From Azolla caroliniana (Eukaryota > Polypodiophyta): DNA of 64,000 nt. A model generated the notes under the pieces. That model ran no database searches. It had not been told where the DNA came from and was given only the letters and a program-made list of their open reading frames with translations. Location of the stretch: assembly GCA_043228905.1 (NCBI GenBank), contig JBHGNT010000013.1, positions 6,076,001-6,140,000 of the forward strand, in the 5' to 3' direction. Shown one piece after another: positions 1-10,599 of this stretch. The position numbers and the translations under genes were made by a program. Numbering within the stretch: position 1 is the stretch's first letter; each line of letters starts with the position of its first letter.

Positions 1-800
1 TTCCCGATCAGGGAGTTCCAAACAAGCAATTTTAGAACAGTATGGCATGCGCTTAAAATGAAAATCTATCTGTTGTAATAAACTAAACTAAATCCATCTG
101 CTGTAATAGTATAGCATACACCTACTGACAACATCAAAAAAATCACAACACGATGTATCTTTTCTAGTTCATCTTAATGGCCACAATGACAAATGATATG
201 CACACTTCTCTTCTAGAACTACAAATCTATAAAATGGAGCAGGATCTCTTTAAATTAGCTGGAATTCATTGTAAGAAAGACATAAATCTCAACACGGACG
301 AACTAAAAACAATATATATGAGTTTGGGTATCAGATTGGATTACTGAGAAAGAGACTTCAATCAAAACCTGTGCAGATGTGTTTCCACAATGCATGTGCT
401 AATTACAAACAAACTCGCATTATTCATCAATGAAGACACAAGTTTTGTCAATTCAATTTACAGTTAGAACTTGTTGGATATACAAAGCATTCCGTACACA
501 CTGGTTCTAAGGCTCTAGGTAAACAGATCATCAAACAAAAGAAAATTTCACAGAAAAGCCGGGAAGGGATTATAATTTATATAACGAATGAAGAATGTTA
601 TGGTAGAAAGGAAGAAAGTGTGCAAAGAAGGAGCAAATATACATGTGTATATAGTTCAAAATATAGATCTACCAACAAATCATGGATATCTCCAAGAACA
701 CGGAGGAGAAAAAAAAAATTAGCCTAAAAGATGTCTGAAAAACTAAAAACATTACATAAAAAAAATTGAGTATAGCTATGTAGAAATCATGCCTTCCCTT
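1..800. other. No gene identified
   Basis: AT-rich sequence with stops in all frames and no recognisable domain, LTR end or RNA gene. It could be the interior of a gene leaving the left edge on the minus strand, but I see no exon that supports this. Confidence 0.4.
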
Positions 801-1004
801 GAGCTGTATACTTAAACCATTTGAAAGAAACGTTTGGAGGAAAGACAAGCAAGCAGGTTCAGGAAGGACACGTTGGTATGGTGATGCACAGAGACGGAAA
901 ATGAAATTGTTGAAAGCAAGTAAATAATCATGTGAAGGAGCACATTAAAAGCCTCGTGAACAGCCAAAACCGGAAAAAAGAAATTAAAAATGGGGAATGG
1001 AGAA

Positions 1005-1029
1005 AGAGAGAGAGAGAGAGAGAGAGAGA
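1005..1029. repeat. (GA)n microsatellite
   Basis: Uninterrupted AG dinucleotide run. It creates Ser-Leu-rich open frames on the minus strand that should not be read as protein. Confidence 0.95.
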
Positions 1030-1262
1030 AGAAAGAAGACAAAATAACTGGTGTTGAAGAAACATGCAGAAGAAGGGAACAGAAACAAGTGCGAAGAGGA
1101 AGGAAGCTGAACAGAGACAAAGAAACAGAGGTGTAGAAGGAAAACAAGGGTAGAAGGAGACGGGGAATTAAACATGAGTGGAGGGAGGTGCAGAGAGAAG
1201 GAACGAATGGATGCCTGCAGTGCATGCATACAAGGAAGGAAACAAAGCACAGCGGGAGGAGA

Positions 1263-1269
<7 letters not shown>

Positions 1270-1321
<52 letters not shown>
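1270..1321. repeat. (GA)n microsatellite
   Basis: About 50 bp of AG dinucleotides, the longest of several GA tracts in the window. On the minus strand it reads as (CT)n, a composition common in plant 5' leaders. Confidence 0.95.
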
Positions 1322-1325
<4 letters not shown>

Positions 1326-1379
1326 CAGCAAATTTGCCAACGAAGGACGCCATAGCTTCTGCTAGTAGAGACTGATATC

Positions 1380-1600
1380 GGAGGAGACAGAGACAGAGAA
1401 GGTATAGGATTGGGGGGGGTGAGTGGGGCGGGGGTTCTTATCGAGAAGGAAAGGGGGAAAGGGAAGGTTTTGTGTGTGTGGCGGAAGCTTCGTATTGTCC
1501 ACCGTCCGATCCGCGCGCTCCTACATTTTCGGCTGTTGGATTTTGGATGGTTTAGCGAGGAACCCAAAACACAACACCAACAAATATCATTCTTCGGGGG
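1380..1600 (-). promoter_or_regulatory. Possible CT-rich promoter or leader facing left
   Basis: A relatively GC-rich stretch, unlike the AT-rich surroundings, lies upstream (in minus orientation) of two CT microsatellites. It has the style of a plant core promoter and pyrimidine-rich leader for a gene transcribed to the left. No TATA box, start codon or first exon could be fixed, so this is a weak inference from composition only. Confidence 0.2.
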
Positions 1601-1690
1601 CTTTCACACCTGTCCCGCCCACCCCCCCCCTCCGTTTCACACATGTCCGCCCACCCCACCCCGTTTCACACTTGTCCCCCCCCCCCCCAA
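1596..1690. repeat. C-rich imperfect tandem repeat
   Basis: Three imperfect copies of a unit made of TTTCACAC, then TGTCC, then a run of C of variable length. The C runs explain the short open frames here. Confidence 0.7.
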
Positions 1691-1699
1691 CCCATCATC

Positions 1700-2720
1700 T
1701 TCTCTTTATTACGATATTCCTTCTCCTACCATAATCAGTCGTCAACTTCGTGCATTTCCGATCTTTCATCATTTTTGCTAACCCTTTTCCCCAAGAAGTA
1801 ACTAAGTGCCCATACTTCTACTGTCAACTTGATTCGCTCAAATAAGCGGCGATTCGGTCTGCTCGCCAAATTTTGGATAGCTTTTCGATCGACCTTCTTG
1901 AATTGGTCCTAGCATTTGTTGCTCTTTCCCATCACAACATTATCTCTTCTAGCTTTTATTTACTTTGGGTGTCATCATCATGCATATTACACCCTCCTTT
2001 TACTTCGTTTTTCTCGTCACACACCCCAAGGCACACACTTTTCTTGGGGTAATTAATTATTTGAGGGCATCTAGAAAGTTCGAAGCAGTGGGAAGCCCCT
2101 CAAAAGAATTATTAGGCCTTGATCACACAATATACATATTTGCATCAAAACTCACTCAAGTTTTCGTCACTTCAACAATATTTCCACTTATTTAGCTCCC
2201 ATGCATGACATTTTTGCCATTTGCGCATCTCAATGCGATTCTCATGAAGATCGTGAAGTTCAACAATACCTTTATCACCCAACAACCACCATGTCGTATT
2301 ACCAATTGGGATTTTGTAAGTCATAGATAGATCCCATATGTTTGAGCACCATTAGTAGATGCAACCAAACACTTTTCAACCTTACCATGACTAGCTATGT
2401 TGGCAAATATGTTTGAGCTTATCCATTATTTTGCATCTTGGAAGTGGAAGTTCTGCATTTACACATTACAACATGTCATAAGAGCCTTCAACACTGCCAA
2501 TCAAGGGCAAAGTTGCTTGATACAAACTTGTAACTTTGTTAGATAACTCGATTTCATCAAATTTCATGATATTGCATGTACTTGATGGAAATCAATATCT
2601 TACCAGATTTCCATTCCTCCCCCCATGAAACATGAAAGGTGGTGCTTTCACTCCAATTGCAATAAATGCACACAATACTCATTGGGTCAATAGTGTAACA
2701 TTCATTAAAAATAGTCTTTT
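1700..2720. other. No gene identified
   Basis: AT-rich, stop-dense sequence. No domain, RNA gene or element end is recognised. Confidence 0.4.
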
Positions 2721-3027
2721 GGATTTCACATTTATAAGGGGCTTTTTTTAATGAATGAACCATCTAACCTGAACATTATATAAATTCAGCTATAAAAAAT
2801 GAGTTTTTCTCCCATGCTTGCATAGCCTATTGTAATGAATATACTATTATAAATAGCAAATGAAATTCATAATAGGATTTCACATTTATAAGGAGCATTT
2901 TTTAATAAATGAACCATCTAACCTGAACATTATATTAATTCAGCTATAAAAATATGAGTTTGTCTCACATGTTTGCATAACTAAATGTAATGAATACTAT
3001 TATTAATAGCAAATGAAACACATACAT
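2721..3027. repeat. Tandem duplication, two copies of about 154 bp
   Basis: Two adjacent copies start at 2721 and 2875, each with GGATTTCACATTTATAAGG. They share the following phrases (AACCATCTAACCTGAACATT, ATTCAGCTATAAAAA, AATAGCAAATGAAA) in the same order. They differ by scattered substitutions and small indels, so the duplication is not recent. Confidence 0.85.
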
Positions 3028-3112
3028 ATTTATAATATACAAGTTACATGATAAAGCTTTAATTTGATACATTTACATGTTTAATTGTATTAATCAAATG
3101 TGGAAATGTAAT

Positions 3113-3180
3113 GTTGTAGTGGTATAGCTTATGGTTTATAACACTAAAGTTGGAATTTCAAGTCTAAACCAAGTCTAGTG
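3113..3180 (+). repeat. Possible tRNA-derived SINE remnant
   Basis: A box A-like TAGTGGTATAGC is followed about 40 bp later by a degenerate box B-like TTTCAAGTCT. The fit is weaker than for the candidates at 12748 and 46745, and no 3' tail or target duplication was found. Confidence 0.25.
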
Positions 3181-3225
3181 TTTCCCTTAAATAATGATTG
3201 AAATGTTTTTTCTTTTAATAAGTTG

Positions 3226-3691
3226 CTTCTCACTAACAATTGGCAACGGTTTGGTTCAATTTGAGACGGTCAATACCGAATCGTTTAAAATTTTAGAAAC
3301 CTGAACCAAACCACGAAACCATTAAACCGAACCATTAAAAAAAATTTAACCCGTTAAGCCATTAAACGGATAAAACCGCGGTTTCGTGGTTTGGTTTCGG
3401 TTTTCAGCTTAGGTCAAATTTTAAATTTTAAAATTTTAAAATATTTCATTATTTAAATTTTCAAAATTTTAAAGATTTTCCTAAAATGTGAGAATAGGGC
3501 ATGAAAATGAAAAGATTGTTTAAAAACAATTTTAAATTTTTTTTTTAGATTTAAAAATAAATAAATAGTAAAAAACCGTTAAACCATTTAAATTGCAGTT
3601 TTTAACTGTTGAAACCAAACTAAACCGTTAAGTCGCGGTTTCGCGGTTCGGTTCAGTTCAAACCGAACTATTGCCAATTGTTACTTCTCAC
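3226..3691. mobile_element. hAT-type MITE with perfect 8-bp TSD
   Basis: The element is 3234-3683 (450 bp). The first 13 bases, TAACAATTGGCAA, are repeated exactly in reverse complement at the right end, and similarity continues inward through GGTTTGGTT/GGTTCGGTT-type subterminal motifs. It is flanked by the identical octamer CTTCTCAC at 3226-3233 and 3684-3691. An 8-bp target duplication is the hallmark of the hAT superfamily. The interior is AT-rich, with further AAACCGTTAAACC motifs and no ORF, so it is non-autonomous. Confidence 0.9.
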
Positions 3692-3734
3692 ACTTTTTGT
3701 TTGTGTTGAGATGTCAAGCTAAATTAGGTTGACT

Positions 3735-4240
3735 CTATTTAGGAATGGAATCCAAAACGGGTAGAAGACCGAAATGCACGACACAAAAGTAGTCAAGGAT
3801 CCTCCACAAAAAGGGGGAGTCATAGCGGCGCCACAAGTCGACAGAGCAAGTCGACAGATTGTTGGTATTGCGGCAAGAAGGGCCATCGAGAAGAAGACTA
3901 CTGGAAAAAACAGGCCAATTCGAGTAGAGCCGAATCAGGAAGTTGGCAAAAATCTCATCACGCCTAATGCACGAGACCGTTAGGAAGTGATCCAATTTTC
4001 ATGATGAAGCACCACGCAAACTCCATGGAGGCAAGCACCTCTAAGCAAGAAGAGGTGTGGTACGTTGACTTAGGTGTGCCCAATCATATGATGAACCATG
4101 AAGAATGGTTTATGAGCTTAAGAGAACTTGAATAGCTAAGATATGTGGAAATTGGCGACGACACAATCCACACCACTGAGCATATTGGAGATGTACCTAG
4201 TTGGCTGGTTCAGACGACCAAGTGTGAAAAAGGCTAAGAA
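3735..4240 (+). pseudogene. Copia gag zinc knuckle and protease fragment
   Basis: From about 3860 the plus strand encodes a gag zinc knuckle of the CX2CX4HX4C type, but the last Cys is Tyr. About 60 codons later comes the protease-start motif of copia elements, WYVD followed by NHM, where the expected DSGAS core reads DLGVP. A stop and then a GDDTIH-type motif follow. The order and wording match the same region of copia-B (28.1-28.35 kb, minus), so this is a scrap of the same family. No LTR or target duplication was found. Loss of the catalytic DSG and the zinc ligand makes it non-functional. Confidence 0.75.
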
Positions 4241-4640
4241 ATGGTTATGAGTCGAAAATGAAGACGGGTGGTGCCGAGCCACCAAAGAAATCCGAGCTTA
4301 AAACGACAATAGTTATAATTAGTAGGAGCGGTTCACGCTCTGTTCGTAACTGCCCATGATCCCTATACAAAGGGGACATGGAAAGCATGTAAAGTTTAAT
4401 TGAAATAGTGTTGTATCATGTGTTCTTTTGCTAATAGAAATATTATTGCTAATACTCTGCCTCTGTGTTCTGTGTTGAGTTTCCCTGCGTACTTTGTGTA
4501 TCGTATACGTGATCGATCGGTTGTAGCTAGTTCAGGTTTAATCTCCACAGTCGCAATAGTTCGATTCATAAGTGTGTCGCTCGCAATTGAAACTCATTAA
4601 GCGACCTGACAATACTTCCCTTCCCCAACCACGAGACCTT
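4241..4640. other. Unassigned, possible LTR remnant
   Basis: No coding signal. The T-rich, CTGTGTTCTGTGTTG-style sequence around 4440-4500 resembles an LTR R-U5 region downstream of the copia scrap, but no matching second LTR or terminal TG/CA pair was found. Confidence 0.25.
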
Positions 4641-4644
4641 GCGT

Positions 4645-5391
4645 CAAATACCAAAGGAACGAGTATCTGACACCATGTTACCCTAAACCGATAACACTTT
4701 TGGCATGCCTGATCGATTTGTGCATACACAGAAAACAATGGGGGAATGGATGTCATCTAGCGGACGAGGCAGCAATCGCTACTAGATGTTCCTTTACCCG
4801 ATCACGAAGAAAGTGTGATTGAATCTACTATCACCGAACAAGTACACTCAGTGCTGAAAGTCCTCTCCAAGGCACAGTACGAGACCAGAACAACCAACGG
4901 TAATAGTTCGGAGGTCGACCACACCCTACACACTACCGACCGTGTTAACAACCCTCTTGAGGATACATCCAACTTCCAAAACTCCGACACAATGCCATAC
5001 TTGCATCCCCACTACAATGATGAAGCATATGCAAAGGTGCATGTGCGCGCCTTCCTAACCACGTGGCAAACCAACCACGTGTCCCAATGACTAGCGGAGG
5101 CTAATGCGAATGCGTCGAAAAAAGCGAAGTTCGGACTATCCCTGGACGGGTGGGCGGTGAATTGGTATTCACAACATGACATGGCGGAATTCCCAAATTT
5201 CGAACAATTGAAGGACAAGTTCCTCTGATTGTTCCATTGTTGGATCCCACAACGCGAACTGATGAAATAGTTCTATGCTATTGACTAGGACGCCCACAAC
5301 ATCATCCCGTAGTTTGTTATTAGCTTCTAGAGTCTCTAGTACCAGCTAACACGGTCACCCCCGGAAGACGAGGTTAAGGGTAACACGGTGT
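4645..5391 (+). pseudogene. Gypsy-like gag (host element), tandem copy 1
   Basis: This is the first of two tandem copies of a retrotransposon gag region; the second starts at 5392 with the same ACCAAAGGAACGAGTAT phrase. It encodes a Retrotrans_gag-type domain: DTMPYL, then VHVRAFLTTWQ, NWYSQHDMAEFPNFEQLK, then a basic QREL segment, broken by several stops. Compared with copy 2 it lacks about 80 bp after the AGCGGACGAGGCAGCAA phrase. The copies differ by scattered substitutions. It is a decayed capsid-type gene fragment with no protease or polymerase attached. Confidence 0.7.
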
Positions 5392-5798
5392 CGGATACCA
5401 AAGGAACGAGTATTTGACACCATCTTACCCTAAACCGGTAACACTTTTGGCACACCTGATCGATTTGTGAATACACAGAGAACAACGGGGGAATGGATGT
5501 CATCTAGCGAACGAGGCAGCAAAGAGACAAAGAGACGGGGCAAACCTCACACTCGGGCAGAGTTTCAACGCGTGGCTGAAGTTGCACTCACTGAACAGTC
5601 GCTACTAGACATTCCCTTACCCAATCATGAAGAAAGTGTGATCGAATCTACGCTCACCAAACAAGTACACTCAGTGCCGAAAGTTCTCTCTAGGGCGCAA
5701 TACAAGACCAGAACAACCAACGGTAGTAGTTTGGAGGTTGACCACACCCCACACACTACCGACCGTGTTAACAACCCTCTCGGGGATAGATCCAATGT
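5392..5798 (+). pseudogene. Host gypsy-like gag, tandem copy 2, 5' part
   Basis: This is the 5' part of copy 2, interrupted at 5798 by the 5' LTR of gypsy-1. Its frame runs from 5467 and aligns with copy 1 through the EESVIES, SVPKVLSRAQY and HTTDRVNNPL motifs. The next gag residues (QDSDTMPYL-like) appear just after the far LTR of gypsy-1 at 14497. This shows that gypsy-1 landed inside this gag. Confidence 0.75.
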
Positions 5799-6069
5799 TG
5801 TCGTGAAGATTTTCGGCAACGTGAGAAAATCATGTGGAAAGGAGAAAACCGAGAAGGTGCAATGTGCACATGTATAAAAGGGGTGATGGTTACACTCATA
5901 TATTAACACATTAATGTGGACATGGTTTTTGAACGTTACACCCCCAAGATAGGAGATAATTGACATACCATTAGGCTAAGATGTTCCTTTAAAGTTTATT
6001 TTTATCATTGTACTTTTCACATTTAAATTCTGATACATGAGAGCTTGGATGAGTGACATGGTCATCATG

Positions 6070-6195
6070 TATCACATGTGATGCATGAACGCCAATTGGT
6101 AAACATGCATCGCATGCACTTCATGCATTCCATGCATTGTATGCATGTCTTGTACCCTCACATGCACCATATGCATGGGGGCATCTATAAAGGAA
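6070..6195 (+). promoter_or_regulatory. RY-motif (CATGCA) cluster plus TATA box in gypsy-1 LTR
   Basis: At least six CATGCA or TGCATG hexamers occur in about 100 bp, ending roughly 15 bp before CTATAAAGG. CATGCA is the RY element bound by B3 factors of the ABI3/FUS3/LEC2 type in seeds. The same arrangement is kept in the 3' LTR. Seed- or embryo-stage expression is an inference. Confidence 0.6.
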
Positions 6196-6306
6196 GAAAA
6201 AGGAAAAGGATGAGGGGGCGATGTACTGAATTGAGAAAATAATAATAAAATCTTAATTACCTTATTGGCAATGTATGTTGACTCTCAAAATTGAAGTCAA
6301 GGGTTC

Positions 6307-6341
6307 AATCTCTCTCTCTCTCTCTCTCTCAATCTCTCTCA
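6307..6341. repeat. (TC)n microsatellite in gypsy-1 5' LTR
   Basis: CT dinucleotide run in the leader part of the LTR; a shorter version is present in the 3' LTR at about 14332. Confidence 0.9.
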
Positions 6342-6533
6342 AAATTGTAATCTCCTTCTTTCAATCTCTATCTTAAATATACTTTCTTGTTAAAGCTAGT
6401 ACAGACTTCGAATCCTTCCGGTCTAGGGCCCTGGCAGTCCCGCTTCATTTCGCGAACACGCGAGGATTTCCTCGACATCTTTCTTGGTGAAGCGGTAGGA
6501 AGGATCAAGAAGAAGATTGACCGATACTTGGAG

Positions 6534-6968
6534 ATGGCATCCTCAAGCAATCAAGCGGGAGAGTTCGAAAGGATGATGGTAATCATCGAACAAATGATGA
6601 GATTTCGGGACAATGATGCGAGCATGGAGAAGGTTGTCAATTGTGTCATGGAGGTCGTGGGTCAATTTGATGGAAGGAACATTACAAAGTTCTTTGATGC
6701 ATACAAAATGGAGATGAATCAGAGGGACGTGTCTGAAGCACGTCAAATCTCGAGTTTCAAGCGAGTTGTTGCCAACAACGTCCAAAGACGGGTCATCAAG
6801 CTTCAAGAAGGGAAGACAACATGGTTTGAGTTTGAAAAAGCCATATTAGCGGAGTTCACAATGGGGGATTTGTCGAGTATGACTTGACATGTCTTTATGA
6901 AGTGGATAGAGAAGAAAAATAAGAAGATGAGCGCCTCGAGGGCATATGACGAGTTCGATCAGATGCTC
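6534..6968 (+). pseudogene. Gypsy-1 gag, truncated
   Basis: The ORF starts at MASSSNQAGEF (6534) and runs to a stop at 6887; homology continues past the stop as KWIEKK and YDEFDQ to about 6968. The order (MxxxxRDxxx, GGKN/GRNI, QISSFKxVV, TTWxEFExAxLA, WIEKK, EFDQ) matches the gag of gypsy-2 at 37.1-37.5 kb. Gag forms the particle that packages element RNA. Upstream codons from 6387 lie in the LTR end and leader, so the internal Met is preferred. The gene ends abruptly where minus-strand chromovirus sequence begins. Confidence 0.75.
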
Positions 6969-6969
6969 A

Positions 6970-7151
6970 CTGGGACTATATCCTAGCCAATCGACTAAAT
7001 AGTAGAGCTTGTTACGAAAAATCTTGAACTTGAGGATGGCGGAAACCTCGTACTCAGGTCCATCTTCAAGTTCGATCGGGGGTGGAGGTTGTTTAATACG
7101 ACCTAGGATGGTGTTGTCTTGATAGGGTTCGAGGAGAGAACTATGAAACAC
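6970..7151 (-). pseudogene. Chromovirus integrase C-terminus and chromodomain (truncated)
   Basis: Minus-strand frame with FHSSLLEPYQDNT, PPPPIELEDGPEYEV, then a chromodomain core KLYYLVDWLGYSPSE. The chromodomain is thought to steer integration to marked chromatin. The expected TWEP continuation is absent because the sequence switches to antisense of gypsy-1 gag. Confidence 0.7.
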
Positions 7152-8219
7152 CGGATGTATCTGAAGTTGTGGAGGTAGATGAAGATGAAAAGCGACATCA
7201 TTAATTTTTCCGATAATATGGAAAGGACCTAATCATCGATAATCCAACTTCTCGTATGGGCGAGTAGTCTTGATGTGTCGTCGAAGTAGCCATACCTGAT
7301 CTCCAATGTTAAAACTGGCTTGAAGCTGATGACGATCCACATAAACCTTGTGTGTTTGTTGAGCTTACTATAGATGAGTTGATAAATCCGCTTGTATCTT
7401 GTGTAACCACTCCAAAGGGTCTTCTGCGCAAGGATTTGTGGGTAACTTTGGGGTTTCAAATACACACCACCGGGGCTGACAGCCCATATAAGCATAAAAT
7501 GGTGTAACCTTTGTCGATGAGTGGACAGAGTTATTATATGCAAATTTGGCGAAGTGGAGAATATCCGCCCAGTCATCTTGATGATAGCTTAGAAAGCACC
7601 GAAGATACTGCTCCAACGTTTGATTTGTTCGTTCTACTTGGCCGTTTGTTTGCGGGTGGTAGCCAGAGGAGAGGTTACAAGCGACCTTGAACATTTTAAA
7701 GAGGTGCTTCTAGAATTTCGAGACAAACTGGGGTCCGCGGTCGCTGATGATACTATCAGGAAGGCCATGATGTCGACATACTTCACGCATGACAGTTTCA
7801 GCGGTTTCCTCACTGGAGATTTCCTTAGTACATGGCAAGAAATGGGCCATCTTCGTATATCGACCTACTATTGTTAAGATCGCATTGAATCCCTTAGAGA
7901 CTAGAAGACTTGTGATGAAATCTAGAGCAATGGATTGCCACGACTTGCTTGGAATTGGTAATGATTATAATAAACCATATGGATGATGCCTTGGCATTTT
8001 TGCTTTGCAACATCTATCACAAGTCTGAACAAAATCTTCGACAAATTGTCACATATGGGGCCACCAGAATGATCGTTGTACTAAATCTAATGTTTTAGTA
8101 CTACCAAAATGCCCAACTATATATGTGTCATGACAGTTTTGGACTACTCGAATGCGACAAGAACCATTAGGAACATACAAGATTTTCTTAAAGAATAGTA
8201 ATCCATCATGACATTCGAA
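7152..8219 (-). pseudogene. Chromovirus integrase core
   Basis: Minus-strand fragments in several frames. ISDRGPQF (second catalytic Asp region) lies near 7740, and GYHPQTNGQVERTNQTLEQYLR (catalytic Glu in NQTLEQ) near 7610-7660. The downstream DDWADILHFAKFAYNNS segment is typical of Ty3 integrases. The catalytic Glu is preserved. Frameshifts and stops join the pieces, so no full-length enzyme is encoded. Confidence 0.75.
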
Positions 8220-8792
8220 TTATCGATAGTTTGTATCTAGTTGTTGCGACTGTGAACAAGATGCTCGAGAGGGATCAATTTGTGCTAGAATGGCTTGGGC
8301 GAAAGCATCTGTCTTCAAGTCCTCACGTATGGTATCGATAACATGGGAATCCAAGGGCATACCGAAGACTTGCGTTGCTTGTAGTTGTGCTAGTCCCAAG
8401 ATGACTTGCTTTTGGTGATTGAAAGCTGGATCGCCAGGACGCGGTGCTAGATACGAGCGCCATGATAATGCATATGCCTTCCCTTGTTGCTTCCCCGGAC
8501 GATTTGTAATTTTGAAGTCGAAACGAGTGAGGAATTGGGCCCACCGAGCTTGACGTCGATATAACACACGAGCATTCTGAAAGTAGGCAAGGTTTTTGTG
8601 ATCACTAAATATGGTGACTTGTTGAGAAGATCCCTCTAGAAAATGCCTCCATTGTGTAAAAGAGTCCACGATTGCTAATAGATCCTTATCATGAATTTCA
8701 TAGTTGATTTCAGTGGCGTCAAACTTGCGTGAGTGGAAAGCCACAGGATGGAGCTTTTCATCATCGCCTTGTTGTGACAGAATGCTACCCAA
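8220..8792 (-). pseudogene. Chromovirus RNase H
   Basis: A 190-codon minus-strand frame. HPVAFHSRKF, then NYEIHDKDLLAIV (catalytic Glu), then TIFSDHKNL (catalytic Asp), then ARWAQFLTRFDFKI and RPGKQQGKAYALS. The last motif normally reads ADALS; the Asp is Tyr here, a lost catalytic residue. It degrades the RNA strand during element replication. Confidence 0.8.
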
Positions 8793-8942
8793 CGCGAAAT
8801 CCGACGCGTCTGCTTCGATGATGAATGGTTTTTCTGGATCAACATGAGCCAGAATAGGAGCTCATGTAAATGCCTTCTTAAGACCTTGAAAAGACATGTC
8901 TGCTTCTTCAAACCAAACGAACGATTGTCCCTTCCTGGTGAG

Positions 8943-10031
8943 CTATGTGAGAGGCAAAACAAGCTTTGAGTAATCTTGTATAAACTTGTGGTAGAAATTG
9001 GCAAAGCCTAAAAAGCATTGCACATCTCGCAATGAATGCAGAGTCTTCCCCTCTACCACCATTTTGACCTTAGCTGGATCCATGGAGATGCCTTCCGCGG
9101 AAATGACATAGCCCAGAAATTCTACCTGGTTGCACTCGAAACTACATTTTTCCAGCTTTGCATAAAGACCATGTTCTCGAAGTCGTTTTAGTACTAATAG
9201 TACATGAGAATCATGCTCTTCTTGGGTCTTCGAATAAACTAGTAGATCATCCAAATAGATGATCAAACAAACATCCAAGAGATCTCGGAATATATCATTT
9301 GCCATGTGCTTAAAGACTGTTGGTGCATTAGTGAGGCCGAATGGCATGACCATATACTCGAAGTACCCATATCTGGTGTGAAACGCGGTCTTCCATTCAT
9401 CTCCTAGTCGTATCCGTACAAGGTTATATGCTCCTCGTAAGTCGATCTTTGTGAAGAACCTTGCACCATTGATCCATTCTAAAAGACTTGAGATAAGGAG
9501 AAGTGCATACCTATTCCTGATGGTGACCTTATTCAAGCCATGGTAATCTATGACGAGATGAAGTGATCCATCCTTTTTCTTAACGAAGAAAATGGGTGCG
9601 CCGGTTGGATATTTCGAATGTCGAATGAAACCATTTGCCAAATTCTCCTCTATATAGGCTCGAAGGACTTCTAGCTCAGTTGGTGACAAATTGTAGATCG
9701 GTCCCCATGGTGGCTCTTTTCCCGGTTGTAAATCAATGGGACAATCATACGGTCGATGGTGAGGAAGCGTATTGGCTAGTACTTTATCGAACACATCAGC
9801 ATAATGATGATACTTCTCTGGAAGTTGAACGATGGACTCCTCTTTAGTGGTGTTGGAGGGTTTTACTAATACTTCGAAGAGAAACATTTCTTCCTTGTGT
9901 CCTTCCTCACGCAACTGATGTAACGAAATGGTTGCAATCTTATGAGTAGATCCTCGGGTTTGTCGATACCGGATTTCCCTTGTTCTCCAATCTATGTCTG
10001 GGTTATGTAATTTGAACCATGGTAATTCCAA
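8943..10031 (-). pseudogene. Chromovirus reverse transcriptase
   Basis: The longest intact frame of this element, 362 codons on the minus strand. Motifs run in order: LPHHRPYDCPIDL, EENLANGFIRHSKYPTGAPIFFVKKKDG, a RYALLLI segment, KIDLRGAYNLVRI, TAFHTRYGYFEYMVMPFGL, the catalytic IYLDDLLVYS box, and FLGYVIS. The YLDD core is intact. The frame joins the protease upstream at about 10000 through a frame change and runs toward RNase H at 8792 with another. Confidence 0.9.
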
Positions 10032-10318
10032 ACAATGGGATGTTCTAGGATACTAATTATATTAAAGGATACTACACACGCTAAATTATCTAGGACAATA
10101 TTAACGGGCTCTAACTCTTCTATGATATTTCCGGAAGCAATGGGACGACCATCAATGACTACTATAGAGGCTAGACACGGGAGTTTTCTTAGGGATATCT
10201 GATGAGCTTGGGCAAAATTCCTATCCATGAAGAAAGGATTAGCTCCGGAATCTAAGAGTGTTGAGACATGTACTGGAGAGGTACTTTTAGCACTAATTGT
10301 TACTTGGGCTAAGAACAC
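9992..10318 (-). pseudogene. Chromovirus aspartic protease
   Basis: The minus-strand frame carries LLDSGANPFFMDRNFA, the DSG active site of retropepsins, followed by a long variable tract. The protease would cut the gag-pol polyprotein. It overlaps the reverse transcriptase frame by about 40 bp in a different phase. Confidence 0.75.
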
Positions 10319-10599
10319 ATTGCTAACTTGCTTAGAGGGAATGGAACCACTAATGGGCTACATAGATCTAAGGTTGTCCAACCAAACGGCTCCTATTTTG
10401 GCTTGAATTAGTCATTTAACTCTTCTTCTAACTAACTACGGACATCAAATTTATTCAATAGATTTGGGCTACTAGTACTATTAGGACTATCATATATTCC
10501 TACTAAAATAGATTCGGGTTTAGTACAATTAGAACGAGCAACTATTTGGTTCGCCTATCTTCTTGGTCTATGGGGACAGTTCACTACAATATGCCCTGG

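Larger units (their letters stand above)
5799..6477 (+). repeat. Gypsy-1 5' LTR
   Basis: 679 bp, TG...CA ended, about 93% identical by eye to the LTR at 13819-14496. U3 holds a cluster of CATGCA/TGCATG motifs at about 6070-6175, just upstream of a TATA box (CTATAAAGG, about 6185). A CT microsatellite lies in the probable transcribed leader. Confidence 0.9.

Noticed and set aside
812-1567. 251-codon minus-strand open frame and its neighbours
   Set aside because: It is held open by CT microsatellites and encodes Ser-Leu runs; no domain and no homologous wording.
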